Assembly: GCA_031290615.1 (NCBI GenBank)
Contig: JAITNF010000072.1
Location: forward strand, 1 to 35,667
Direction of reading: 5' to 3'
DNA: 35,667 bases
Source of the DNA: Desulfovibrio sp.
GTDB taxonomy: Bacteria > Desulfobacterota > Desulfovibrionia > Desulfovibrionales > Desulfovibrionaceae
Positions 8,968 to 18,466 of this stretch are shown here, one piece after another. Below the pieces are notes generated by a model that saw nothing but the letters and a program-made list of their open reading frames with translations, ran no database searches and had not been told where the DNA came from. How positions within the stretch are numbered: the stretch's first letter is position 1; every line of letters begins with the position of its first letter. The position numbers and the translations under genes were made by a program.

Positions 8968-9498
8968 TCAATCGGCGGAGCCCGAGGCGCCCCCTCTGGA
9001 CGAACCTGTATCGGACGCTGTACCGGCAATTTTGGCAAGATAGATATTGCCGAGAATTTTAATATGCCCCGAGGTGTTTTCGTAATAGTTGAGATGTATC
9101 TGTTCTTTTTCGATCATTTGTTCAAACAGACGCACGGTTATGGTATCACCCTGCTCCTGGCAGATTTTACAGAACTGACTGTAGGCCTCAATTGTGGTAT
9201 CTTCTTGCTCCGCATTGGATTTGTAGATGGCCTGGATAGACTGCCCGGTTTTCACAGAGCCTTCTCTCTGCGTGGTTGGCTCTCCGCCAAGCTTCTTGAT
9301 GCGTTCGGCAAAGCTCTCGGCATGCCGCATTTCATCTATGGCGATCAGCTTCATTTTTACGGCCAGTTCGCCATAGTCTTTGTCATCCAAGTTGTAGTGC
9401 TGATTCATATACTGATGAATGGCGTGCAACTCCATGGCACGCGCCTTGTTGAGCACATCAATCACTTTTTCCTTTTTGCCTTTTTTGTTCGCAACCAT
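8968..9498 (-). CDS. bfr: Bacterioferritin
   Basis: This iron-storage protein has a di-iron ferroxidase centre and binds haem between subunits. With the ATG at 9498 it has 176 residues; an upstream TTG overlaps the Shine-Dalgarno AAGGAG, so the ATG (9-bp spacing) is preferred. The ferroxidase ligands Glu23, Glu56, His59, Glu99, Glu132 and His135 are all present, each exactly five positions beyond the E. coli Bfr ligands (18, 51, 54, 94, 127, 130). Met57 aligns with the haem ligand Met52. The C-terminus is a Gly/Ser-rich tail. The Fur/PerR-type regulator lies upstream and the rubredoxin remnant downstream; both are broken, so this gene may now lack its regulator and its electron donor. Confidence 0.93.
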   Translation of the reverse strand: MVANKKGKKEKVIDVLNKARAMELHAIHQYMNQHYNLDDKDYGELAVKMKLIAIDEMRHAESFAERIKKLGGEPTTQREGSVKTGQSIQAIYKSNAEQEDTTIEAYSQFCKICQEQGDTITVRLFEQMIEKEQIHLNYYENTSGHIKILGNIYLAKIAGTASDTGSSRGGASGSAD

Positions 9499-9550
9499 GA
9501 CAATCAACTCCTTGCAAGTTTAATGGTTTTAAGGCAGTTGTTAACTGACA

Positions 9551-9975
9551 TCAAACTGTTTTGGCTGTTCTTTCCGCCACCGCCGCCGTCCGGGCACACC
9601 GGATGCAGATGCCGTCAAATTCGACACGTAAATCAAAAATTTCGGCAAAACCTTCCACTGTAATTTCGTGAGACGCATGACTTGTCAAGGCTAGACCGGT
9701 ATCGGCAATCCGCCCGCAGTAAAGACAGAGGACATGCTGATGCCTGATATGTTCCCGTCAAAACGCATGGAGGAGCTGGCTGAATCCAGACGGACTATTT
9801 CGCCCATGGTGACAAAATAATCCAGATTACGGTAGACCGTGCCCAAACTTATGCGCGGCAGACGTCTGCGTACAATACCGCACAATTCGTCCGCCGTGGG
9901 ATGAGTATCAAGTTTACGTAATTCCTCCAGAATTACGGCACACTGACGCGTTATTCTTCTTTCTCGCGCTTTCAT
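9551..9975 (-). pseudogene. Fur/PerR-family regulator, frameshifted
   Basis: The first frame (from ATG 9975) holds the winged-helix DNA-binding domain: HPTADELCGIVRRRLPRISL then GTVYRNLDYFVTMGEIVRL, and RFDGN. The dimerisation and metal half is in another frame: IRHQHVLCLYCGRIADTG ... VEFDGICIRCARTAA, ending in TGA at 9551-9553. The shift is at about 9746-9752. Adding one base there restores RFDGN-x-IRHQHVLC with normal Fur spacing, so a one-base deletion explains it. The second half keeps its HQH and both CxxC zinc pairs (CLYC, CIRC), so the lesion is recent or a sequence error. It lies directly upstream of bfr in the same direction. PerR is the likelier subfamily, but this is not certain. 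Confidence 0.85.
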
Positions 9976-10024
9976 GGCGAAACATTGCTCCGGGCAGCCA
10001 GGTATGCGTGATCAAAAACAGCAA

Positions 10025-13000
10025 TCAGTTGTCCAATTCCCGATAAGTTTCCAAGGCTTTTTTCTGTTCCTCAAAACTGCTGAATCCTGACTGGCGCAAG
10101 GCGTCCAGCACTGTATTGTCCCAATCCCAGATCGCGTAAATAACGGGTTTGTGGAAGCTGGAACGAAAATTCTGCAACTCAGATCTGTAAAAAGCTTCCT
10201 TGGGCGTATCCAGGTGTTCGCGCAGTTGCTCGTGCCTTCTCAGAAGTTCGCCTTCATACCACTCCTGAATATCCAGCGGCTCAGTGTATTTTTTGAGGAT
10301 ATGCCCGTACCCCACTTTCTCCATGAGGTTGGCCAGCTTTTTGTGATGTTGCGCAATCAGCCATTTTCCAAGTTGCGATGTGGGTATGTTTTCCGCTTCC
10401 ACCGCCGCAATGTCAAAGACGGTCTGATAATAGGTATCCGGCACGACGGAAGCCGAAGCAATTCCGGCAATGGCCACAAGACCGCGAATAATGAGGCTGT
10501 TGGAAACGCCCTGACCGCAGAAGCCGACCTTCTTGCCATATTTTTGTCCGACAAAAATACTCACCAGAATAGCCCAGACAACCGCAGGGTCTTCTTCGTC
10601 ATAAATATGTGAAAGCCGCGCGTTGTCACGATCCGTGGCAAGCACCATCTGCGTCATGTCGTTCGAACCGATGGAAAAGCCGTCAAACTCGTTTATAAAC
10701 TGCTTCGCCAGAATGGCGTTGGACGGCAATTCGGACATGAGAATAATTTTTAGATTATCCTGTCCGCTCTTAAGCTTGTGTACCTGCTCAAGATAGGCCC
10801 GCGTGGAGCGGGCTTCTTCCAACGTGCGCACAAAGGGCAGCATCATGTGCAGGTTAGCCCCTCCGTACATTCCGCGGGCAAGCTTGAAAGCCTCAATTTC
10901 CCAGTCATGGATATTGCGTGAAACGCCGCGGAACCCTAGCATCGGGTTGGCTTCATTATGTTCAAACAGGTTGCCGCCCAAAAGATTTTTATACTCGTTG
11001 CTTTTGAAGTCCGTTGTGCGGTAGGTGATGGGTTTGCCGTAAAAGGCCATGGCAAAAAGCGCCAGATTTTGCGCCAGAGTCTGCACATAATGTTCCTTGC
11101 CGGTGCGAAAACCGCGCGCTTTGATGGCAGCGCGAATTTTTTCCGGCAGGTTGCGCACGTCATCCATCTCTTTTTTCAATCCGGCCCGCAAGCTCACTTC
11201 TTCACGCAGTCTGCGGATATTGTCCAGCAATGTCACGACAACCGGCAAATCTTTTACCAGTTGCACATGATCCTCCACCTGGGCTTCAATCTCCACCGCT
11301 CTTTTTGCCGACTCCGGATCAGCATGTGAAAGCAGGGCCAGTTCGTCATCGTATCCCATGATAATGCTGACATGTTCGGCAAGGTCTGGTGAGGTCTTTA
11401 GCACTTCGATCCTGCGTGAAGCGGCTTCCAGATGCTGGTCTGTCTTGTGGTCCAATTCGCGCATTTTACGGTGTTGCACAAGCACATCTTCGGCGGCCAA
11501 ACTTTTATCCGAACCGGCCAGCGCCGCAATTTCAGCAGCCAGCCCTGTGATTTCAGCAACATATTCACGCAGGTCAAAATTGAACACAATAAGTCCGACA
11601 GACATTTGCCCGCGCAAAATTTTTGAAAGACGGTCTTCAAGTTCCCTGATTTTTGCCCGGACTACACCGGCAAGTTCTCCGGTATCAAAGGCCTCCAGAG
11701 CTTGCGGGTGAATACCGATATTCCCGAGCATAAATTCGGCACGCAACAGTCCCACTTCAAACTGCGGAAAGTTGCGTAATCTGGAAAAAAAAAGCGCTTG
11801 CCCAACGTCGGCAAGCACAAGTCCTATTTTTGTTTTTGTCGGAGGCAGTTTTGCGATGTCCATTTCGCCGCCGATCTTATGGAGCGGCAAAAGCCCGCGG
11901 TACACTCTCCCGCGCGTGCCGTCCACCGTCACTTCGCAGCCGTCAAGAGCGCGCAACATATCCAGACGCTGGATGCCGATGACGGCCGCTATGCTCAGTT
12001 CCCGTGAAGTAATGGCAGCGTGGCTTGTATCACCGCCTACGTCCGCCATAATTGCCGAGGCGACACGCATGCCGGGCACCATGTCCGGGTCTGTACGCTC
12101 CGCCGCCAGAATATTCCCCTTGGAGATTTTGTTGAGCTCCAGCGCCGAACGCAAGAAACGCACGACTCCCTGCCCTGCGCCGCGCGAAACTCCGTTGCCC
12201 TCCACCAGAATCTCGGCATCCTCCGCCGTCCTGACGTCCACTTCACACCGGCGCATGAAAATGGTGGACGGGTGTAGTTCAAATTCTTCGTTCCAGCGGG
12301 TTTCGGGGCGTGCCTGGACAAACCAGAGTCTGTCATTGCTGTCAATGCAAAATTCTGTATCCATAATCATGCCGCCATAAGCCTTGCTCACGGCACGCAC
12401 GCCCCTTGACACGCATTCCGCCTGACTCAGCGAAAGCGCCCAGCGTAATGCCTCCAGTTCCGGCACGCGCACTTCACGCGTCCCCCCTTTTTCGCTATAG
12501 ACAATTTTCATGTCTTTGCAGCCCATCTGGCGGATTACCACTTCGCTACCGTCGTCTCGCTGAAAAACATAAAGTTTGTCCGGGGTTACCTTACCGCCCA
12601 CTACAGCCTCCCCAAGACCGTAGCTCGCGTCAATGCTCACAAGGTCGTTGCGAAGCGTTCCGCGGCATCCGGTGGCTGTATCCGCAGAGAAAGCCGTGCC
12701 GGAAACAACAGGGTTGATCATTTGCATCATGCATACGGAAAGAGAGATATTTTCGATTGCCCATTCTCTTTTGGCGGTTTCAGCAATGGTCTCGTCACCG
12801 CACTCTTCCGCTTTGGTGAGGGCATCCAGAATAGCCTCACGCCGGTATGTCATGGAGCGGAGATTATACGCCGAGGAACAATCCCAATGATAGGCTTCAG
12901 CCACCTTGTCCGGGCCGACCATATTGAGGTATGTGTCCTGCAGGCCGGCGAACGCCTTCTTGCGGGAGTCTTCACCAGCGGCGGAGGAACGCACCGCGAC

Positions 13001-13600
13001 AGGGGTCATGTCGTCGCCGTTTTCCCGACAAATTTGTTGGTAGGCGCACCGTACGGCTTCGTCCACTTCGTTAGGCAACACTACGGACAAAATGGCGGCC
13101 TGTACCATAACAGAACGTTTGCGCAACTGATCAATGCCTTCCGGTGATGTCGCAAAGCCGTCCACAATATTGTTGATGAAGGTGCGCAGTTTGGCGTTGG
13201 GCTGATTTTTTTCGGTCTTGGCGGCGTCCCGGACCAATTTGCCGAGCTGCCGCACAAATTTTTGCAGAAAATCCGGATCCTGATTGATTTCGGAATCATT
13301 CCAGTCAACACGGTCATATTCTCTGTTTACGACTGAGCGCACCAATCTGCCGTTGACTTTTGTCTCGTCCAGTAGGCAATGGAATGCTTGGGATGAAATG
13401 GCGCGAAAATACGGCGTTTGAATACCTTCAATCTGACTGATGAGAGCGGTGTTGTAATTCTTGCCGCCGACAAGCGATTCCGCTTCAGGCCCCAAGTTAA
13501 CAATCTCCGCCCCGGTTAGAACAAATTTTTCCTGGGGAGGGACGGAAGAGGCGCTTTTCGATTTTGTCTGCGAATGTCTGGCTGCGGCGTTCTTAGACAT
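10025..13600 (-). CDS. Phosphoenolpyruvate synthase-like protein (PEP-utilising family)
   Basis: It probably makes PEP from pyruvate and ATP, through a phosphohistidine. It has 1191 residues against about 800 for E. coli PpsA. An N-terminal ATP-binding PPDK-type domain spans about 30-445 (VAVRSSAAGEDSRKKAFAGL; FVQARPET). The swivelling domain has catalytic His527 in GGDTSHAAITSREL. A mainly helical insert of a few hundred residues follows. The PEP/pyruvate barrel has GLLRAEFML, NPMLGFRGV, GSNDMTQMVLATDRDN and catalytic Cys1028 (GFCGQG). The last 100 residues are charged and helical. The start has a strong Shine-Dalgarno (CCGGAGGA). Pyruvate carboxylase lies 96 bp upstream in the same direction, which supports a role at the pyruvate-PEP-oxaloacetate node. 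A function other than classical PpsA cannot be excluded because of the insert. Confidence 0.82.
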   Translation of the reverse strand: MSKNAAARHSQTKSKSASSVPPQEKFVLTGAEIVNLGPEAESLVGGKNYNTALISQIEGIQTPYFRAISSQAFHCLLDETKVNGRLVRSVVNREYDRVDWNDSEINQDPDFLQKFVRQLGKLVRDAAKTEKNQPNAKLRTFINNIVDGFATSPEGIDQLRKRSVMVQAAILSVVLPNEVDEAVRCAYQQICRENGDDMTPVAVRSSAAGEDSRKKAFAGLQDTYLNMVGPDKVAEAYHWDCSSAYNLRSMTYRREAILDALTKAEECGDETIAETAKREWAIENISLSVCMMQMINPVVSGTAFSADTATGCRGTLRNDLVSIDASYGLGEAVVGGKVTPDKLYVFQRDDGSEVVIRQMGCKDMKIVYSEKGGTREVRVPELEALRWALSLSQAECVSRGVRAVSKAYGGMIMDTEFCIDSNDRLWFVQARPETRWNEEFELHPSTIFMRRCEVDVRTAEDAEILVEGNGVSRGAGQGVVRFLRSALELNKISKGNILAAERTDPDMVPGMRVASAIMADVGGDTSHAAITSRELSIAAVIGIQRLDMLRALDGCEVTVDGTRGRVYRGLLPLHKIGGEMDIAKLPPTKTKIGLVLADVGQALFFSRLRNFPQFEVGLLRAEFMLGNIGIHPQALEAFDTGELAGVVRAKIRELEDRLSKILRGQMSVGLIVFNFDLREYVAEITGLAAEIAALAGSDKSLAAEDVLVQHRKMRELDHKTDQHLEAASRRIEVLKTSPDLAEHVSIIMGYDDELALLSHADPESAKRAVEIEAQVEDHVQLVKDLPVVVTLLDNIRRLREEVSLRAGLKKEMDDVRNLPEKIRAAIKARGFRTGKEHYVQTLAQNLALFAMAFYGKPITYRTTDFKSNEYKNLLGGNLFEHNEANPMLGFRGVSRNIHDWEIEAFKLARGMYGGANLHMMLPFVRTLEEARSTRAYLEQVHKLKSGQDNLKIILMSELPSNAILAKQFINEFDGFSIGSNDMTQMVLATDRDNARLSHIYDEEDPAVVWAILVSIFVGQKYGKKVGFCGQGVSNSLIIRGLVAIAGIASASVVPDTYYQTVFDIAAVEAENIPTSQLGKWLIAQHHKKLANLMEKVGYGHILKKYTEPLDIQEWYEGELLRRHEQLREHLDTPKEAFYRSELQNFRSSFHKPVIYAIWDWDNTVLDALRQSGFSSFEEQKKALETYRELDN

Positions 13601-13696
13601 AAATTCCTCCGGTTGACAAGAAGACGTACCGAATTTTCAATAAAAAATTTCCGGTTTTCAAGGCTTGTTCACAAGACCTGATGATGCTGTTGAAAG

Positions 13697-16600
13697 TCAC
13701 TCCACACGCGTTCCGCAATAAGGACAAAACACGACGTTGTCTAGATTGATGGGCTGACCGCAGGTAGGGTTGCCGCACAAATGAGGCACCGGGCCAAGCT
13801 CCACAATTAGTTCCCCTTCCCGAACGGAAATCATTTGTTTGTTTTCCCTGAAATCCGCTGTTTTCAAAACACGCTTGACAATGCCGTCCACAGGGGCAAG
13901 CACTGCTTTCTCCTGCTTCATGATGGAAACATTAAACACTTCTTCGCCAGCTTTGACAATATCCCCAGGATGAACATACATAACCCACAAATCACCGTTA
14001 CTGGGTGCGGCTACATGATACCGGTTTGACGGATCAGCCGTGACGACGCCTTTGGCGCCGGCCCCAACGGGCTGTGCGACCTTGATTTCATGACTCATGA
14101 TTTCGGAATCAAGCACATAACGGCAGACGGAAATACCCATTTCCGAGGGGCTTGAAATGCTCAACAGCAGAAGATGGTGTGGTTTCCCATTGCTCTCGTT
14201 AAAATACAAATCCTGTCCGACTTTCAGCCCTTCAAACCACACATGAAGCGGCAGATTGTTGGGATCGCCAAACTGCGCCCTGAACTGGATGGTTTTTAGC
14301 GCGTCCGCCGGATGATTCAGATACAGGACAAATTCTTCAGCGTTTGGTTTGCGTTTGAGTATATCGGTACAGGCCTTTTCTTCAGCGGTCATATCAATAT
14401 CCGCCAGAGTTTTCAGCGGCGAAGCCTCTGTACGCGTGGCGATGACTTTTTTCCATTCTGAACCGAAAGCGCTTTGATACACCCAGTCTTCCGGAAACCC
14501 CAAAGGCAATTTGCCGAATTTGCCCAATAAGAGGTTGCGGAAAGCGTCATTGCAATCCTGATAAACGAGAAGACGGGCCTTGAGCATTTCAGGCGAAAGT
14601 TCGACAGACGACGTACGGGTAACTTCATGGAGCACTTCCAGAAGATAACGAACCTCTTCTTCCCCGCCGCGCTTCCACGCGCCAGTCACAGCCAGAAAAG
14701 CCGTATTCCACGTTATCTGCGATCCGGGCGTCACATCGTGATAGAGCACAATGCGCCGCGTGTCGGCCAAGAATTCAAGCATATAGGGCAAAAGCTGAAT
14801 ATAATCCTGTTTCATGGCCCCTTCCTGAGAGGAGGAAGTGGCCCCACCTGGCATGCCGTGCCGGGTGACATCGTAGTCAACGCCTTGAAAATACGGCGCG
14901 CAGTACCGATCATAATACGGCATAATCTGCTTACAGACAAAATTTGCGTCCCGTACGGCGTCTTTGTTCAAAGAGCATTTCAGGCCTAGTTCATCCTCAA
15001 AATAGGCCATAGTGGCAAGCACATCGCCCTGTCCGTAAGAACGGACCGCAGACCCCAGCCCCACATCCAGAATATGCGCACCAGCTTTTGCCGATGCTCC
15101 GCAGGCGGGAACAAACAGGCCATCCGTATAGTGGCGGTGATAATTCAGCACAAGCTCGGGCCAGCGCTTGCGCAACGCCCTGACAAGTTTTGTCATAAAG
15201 CGCGGCGGGCAAACGCCAGCCATATCCTTGAGTCCGAGAATAATATGGCGTGACGATTCCTTTGGATCAACCCCCATGATATCGGCCGTCATATGGATAA
15301 TGGCTTCCGTCACATCAAGATAATGCGCGACGTCGAAGCCTTTGGCGTAGGACAGGGAAATCGCCGGCTGAAAAATAATGTCCCGGCGGGAAAGCACGAC
15401 TTCCGCAAGGGGACGCATGTTCTCTATATGGTTGAGAAAATCGAAGCAGCGCACAATGTGGTAACAATCACAAATCATTTCACATGTTTTGCGCATGACA
15501 TTTTTGGGCTGCGGGGTATAGCCAAGCACGTTGGTGGAGCGCACAAGCAACTGTTTGAAAGTTTTCTGAGCAAAATTGTTCCATTCTTTCGCTTCACTGA
15601 AAGGATAGGTCATGTTGGCCATCATGGCCACGTGAAAATGGGCGCCTCCGCCGTTTTCAATGGAAAAGTAGCCGACATTATCAAGATAGGGACCGATGAG
15701 CCTGTCTTCCGCCAACCTGAAACGGTTGCCGGAATTGGATTGGGTAAGATCTCTCGGCGTGGTATCGGTAAAATGCACCCCACCGGAATCACGGATGAAA
15801 TCCAGTGTCGCCAAACGGTCTCCCCTAGGGTACGGCGAGGCATGGCGGAGCACTCTGGAACTTATGGGCGGGAGCACGGGATCAAACGAACCGAGGGACG
15901 GCGTTGTGACGGAACGGTATTCGCCGAGTTGTACATAGGGGTTGTAGCCCCTAGCGGAAATTTCCGCCACAAGGCGTGCCAGACGCTCGCCTTCCGGAGC
16001 AAGGTCTGTATACAGCATGAGATCCGGGTGAGTGGCGATGAAATTTGTATTGATCTCCCCTTTGCGGAACTGAAGATTTTTAAGAATCTGCCGAAAAAAC
16101 GGAATGGTTGTCTTGATGCCGCCTATGATGTATTCGCCCAAAGCGCGTTCCATAATGCCCAGATTTTTTTCCCAGTCGTGGGCATAGGATATGAGTAACG
16201 ATCCCGCAGAATCATAATTGGGTGGAAATTCATATCCGGCGGAGATATTGGAATCCAAACGCACGCCAAAGCCGCCTGGAGAAACATAACGCGTGATGGA
16301 GCCGGAATTGGGAGAAAAATTGTTCTGCGGGTCTTCACAGTTGATCCGCACCTGCATGGAACAATAGGAAGGCCGCAACATCTCCTCCCGATAACGCAGT
16401 TCGGCGCCAAAGGCCACGGAAATCTGTTCCTCGACAAGATCAATGCCGTAACGACATTCTGTGATACCGTGTTCCACCTGAAGGCGGGTATTGACTTCAA
16501 TCATATACGGAAAGCCGTCAGCGGTGACTAAGAACTCCACCGTCGCCAAGGAATGATAGCCCACAGCGCGCACAAGCCTGCGAGCGTAATCTTTCAGCTG

Positions 16601-17398
16601 CTCACGAAGATTGCGCGTCATGCCGCGCCAGGGTGACGGAGTGATTTCAATCAATTTCTGATGGTTGCGCTGCACTGTGCAATCACGTTCGTCAAAGGCA
16701 AACACATTGCCGTACTTGTCGGCAATAACCTGAATTTCAATATGACGCACATCATCAAGAAATTTTTCCACAAAAAGTCTAGGATTTCCAAAGGACACTT
16801 GAGCCATGGTAGACGCCTTGAAGAAAGCGTCTGCCAGTTCTTCTCCGGAACGTATGGCGAAAATCCCTCGTCCGCCACCGCCGCCTTCAGCCTTGAGCAT
16901 AATAGGAAGGCCGATTTCGGCGATGAGCTTTCGAGCTTCCGCAATATTCACGGCACCGTCGGAGCCGGGCACCACAGGGATGCCTAATCTGCGGGCCACC
17001 TGGCGCGCCTGAACTTTATTTCCCAAAAGATTCATGGCTTCGGCCGCCGCGCCGATGAAGGTGATTCCCTCTTCTTTGCAGCGTTGCGGAAAACGCGTGT
17101 CTTCCGAAGCGAAGCCCCATCCGGGATGAATGCCGACAACGCCGCGCTGTTTTGCCTTGGCCAAAATTTTGTCAATATCCAAGTAAGACCGCGGTTCAGG
17201 GCCAAGCAGAAGAAGTTCCTGGGCGGCGGATGCCGCGGGCGCGGTTTTGTCCACGTCAGCGGCGGTCATGGCCGCGACGGCGTCAAAACGCTCACGTATG
17301 GAACGGCAGATGCGCCGAGCCGGTATACCACGATTCGCCACCAGAATAATTTTCCCTTCCAGAAATTTCTGCACCTCAGCGAATGTCTTATTACCCAT
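13697..17398 (-). CDS. pyc: Pyruvate carboxylase, biotin-dependent
   Basis: It carboxylates pyruvate to oxaloacetate using ATP, bicarbonate and biotin. It has 1233 residues. The biotin carboxylase domain (about 15-460) has KAEGGGGGRGIF, ERDCTVQRNHQKLIE and IEVNTRLQVEHG. The carboxyltransferase domain (about 550-860) has DTTPRDLTQS, GLKDMAGV and MPGGATSSSQEGAM. The biotinyl domain is C-terminal, with Lys1161 in SIMKQEK where AMKM is usual. The last residues form a likely zinc ribbon, Cys1208, 1213, 1225 and 1228, not part of standard pyruvate carboxylases. The carboxyltransferase is divergent from textbook enzymes but keeps the order of motifs. The biotin ligase gene is the next gene upstream, a functional pairing. 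Confidence 0.92.
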   Translation of the reverse strand: MGNKTFAEVQKFLEGKIILVANRGIPARRICRSIRERFDAVAAMTAADVDKTAPAASAAQELLLLGPEPRSYLDIDKILAKAKQRGVVGIHPGWGFASEDTRFPQRCKEEGITFIGAAAEAMNLLGNKVQARQVARRLGIPVVPGSDGAVNIAEARKLIAEIGLPIMLKAEGGGGGRGIFAIRSGEELADAFFKASTMAQVSFGNPRLFVEKFLDDVRHIEIQVIADKYGNVFAFDERDCTVQRNHQKLIEITPSPWRGMTRNLREQLKDYARRLVRAVGYHSLATVEFLVTADGFPYMIEVNTRLQVEHGITECRYGIDLVEEQISVAFGAELRYREEMLRPSYCSMQVRINCEDPQNNFSPNSGSITRYVSPGGFGVRLDSNISAGYEFPPNYDSAGSLLISYAHDWEKNLGIMERALGEYIIGGIKTTIPFFRQILKNLQFRKGEINTNFIATHPDLMLYTDLAPEGERLARLVAEISARGYNPYVQLGEYRSVTTPSLGSFDPVLPPISSRVLRHASPYPRGDRLATLDFIRDSGGVHFTDTTPRDLTQSNSGNRFRLAEDRLIGPYLDNVGYFSIENGGGAHFHVAMMANMTYPFSEAKEWNNFAQKTFKQLLVRSTNVLGYTPQPKNVMRKTCEMICDCYHIVRCFDFLNHIENMRPLAEVVLSRRDIIFQPAISLSYAKGFDVAHYLDVTEAIIHMTADIMGVDPKESSRHIILGLKDMAGVCPPRFMTKLVRALRKRWPELVLNYHRHYTDGLFVPACGASAKAGAHILDVGLGSAVRSYGQGDVLATMAYFEDELGLKCSLNKDAVRDANFVCKQIMPYYDRYCAPYFQGVDYDVTRHGMPGGATSSSQEGAMKQDYIQLLPYMLEFLADTRRIVLYHDVTPGSQITWNTAFLAVTGAWKRGGEEEVRYLLEVLHEVTRTSSVELSPEMLKARLLVYQDCNDAFRNLLLGKFGKLPLGFPEDWVYQSAFGSEWKKVIATRTEASPLKTLADIDMTAEEKACTDILKRKPNAEEFVLYLNHPADALKTIQFRAQFGDPNNLPLHVWFEGLKVGQDLYFNESNGKPHHLLLLSISSPSEMGISVCRYVLDSEIMSHEIKVAQPVGAGAKGVVTADPSNRYHVAAPSNGDLWVMYVHPGDIVKAGEEVFNVSIMKQEKAVLAPVDGIVKRVLKTADFRENKQMISVREGELIVELGPVPHLCGNPTCGQPINLDNVVFCPYCGTRVE

Positions 17399-17650
17399 GC
17401 CCTGCCAGCCTCTTTTGGAGCAGTTCAGCCCTGAAATCTTCCATCCGGCGCCCGCATATACCGCGTCCCCGGCGCAGGTGACGCAACATGCTTCCGATTA
17501 TTTTTATGCGTTATTCCGTTTGCGGGCTGAGTCTAGCAGCCAATATTTTTGTTGTTTCAATGTGGTAGTCCGGCAAGCCCAAGTTGGGGAAAGTGAACTG
17601 CCTGCAAGGCTTCGCCGCCGGAATATTTACCCGTTTCATTCGCAAAATTC

Positions 17651-18466
17651 CTATATTGCATGCTGGAGATGAAGCGCCCCGCCTGAAAATTCTCTCATTT
17701 CTCCATCCATGCTCAAACAAACGCTACCGGCAGGATTCAACCCCGTCAATCTGCCGCGCAATATCGTTCGCCCTTCAATCAGCGCCACCTGACAGTCTTT
17801 CCACAGCAAAAGTCGTTCAGCCTCATTTTTCCAAGACCCGGAGAATGGATCCCCTTCAGCGTACATTGAATAAACACACTTTACAAGCTGTTGCCACAGA
17901 TTTTTCGCCTCCGGCGGAGAATCCGCAAATTCTCCAAGACTCGTTGCGGGCACTGCGGCATCTTTTCGCAAGACTGACGCTTCAGGTGCGTTGACAATAT
18001 TGATGCCAACGCCGGCGAGCAAAACTCCCCTGCGTTCCTCCAGCAGGATTCCGCCAAATTTTCGTGCCGTCCCGTCCCGCGTCAATACAAGGTCGTTGGG
18101 CCACTTGAGCAAAACAGGCCAGCCCAGTTCACACAGGGCTTTTGCAAAAAGTGCTCCCGTAGCGACGGATGCGGCGGACGCCTCAAAAGGGGGCGATACG
18201 GGCAAACGAAGCGTGGCGTATAGATTGCCCGATGGAGAAATCCAATCTCTGCGCAACTGACCGCGTCCTGCGGACTGACTCTCGACAAGCAGACTGTCCC
18301 AAACTGCCAGGCGCCCTTCTTCCGCCATCACAAAGGCGATATCAAGGCTGGAGGTCACTTTTCCCGCCCTCCAGATATGCGGCAGCGTTGCCTCCGTCCC
18401 GGAATCACCCCACGGAAGGACGCGGCACCCGAATTTGTCAACAAGTGAGAAACGGCCTTTCAACAT
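17651..18466 (-). CDS. birA: Biotin--[biotin carboxyl-carrier protein] ligase
   Basis: It attaches biotin to the carrier lysine, here most likely that of the pyruvate carboxylase encoded next on the strand. The catalytic domain has SAGRGQLRRDWISPSGNLY (biotinyl-AMP loop), KWPNDL, FGGILLEE and GVGINI, and a short C-terminal SH3-like domain. There is no N-terminal helix-turn-helix, so it is a ligase only, not a repressor. The ATG at 18466 overlaps the ybeY stop by 7 bp and gives 271 residues; an in-frame ATG at 18517 would add 17 residues overlapping ybeY further. The 252 bp between its stop and pyc hold no recognisable gene or hairpin. Confidence 0.9.
   Translation of the reverse strand: MLKGRFSLVDKFGCRVLPWGDSGTEATLPHIWRAGKVTSSLDIAFVMAEEGRLAVWDSLLVESQSAGRGQLRRDWISPSGNLYATLRLPVSPPFEASAASVATGALFAKALCELGWPVLLKWPNDLVLTRDGTARKFGGILLEERRGVLLAGVGINIVNAPEASVLRKDAAVPATSLGEFADSPPEAKNLWQQLVKCVYSMYAEGDPFSGSWKNEAERLLLWKDCQVALIEGRTILRGRLTGLNPAGSVCLSMDGEMREFSGGALHLQHAI

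Noticed and set aside
9064..9663. 199-residue open frame on the plus strand
   Set aside because: Antisense to bacterioferritin, whose ferroxidase ligands are all intact on the other strand.
15293..16198. 301-residue open frame on the plus strand
   Set aside because: It lies antisense within the pyruvate carboxylase gene and has no recognisable motif; a composition shadow.
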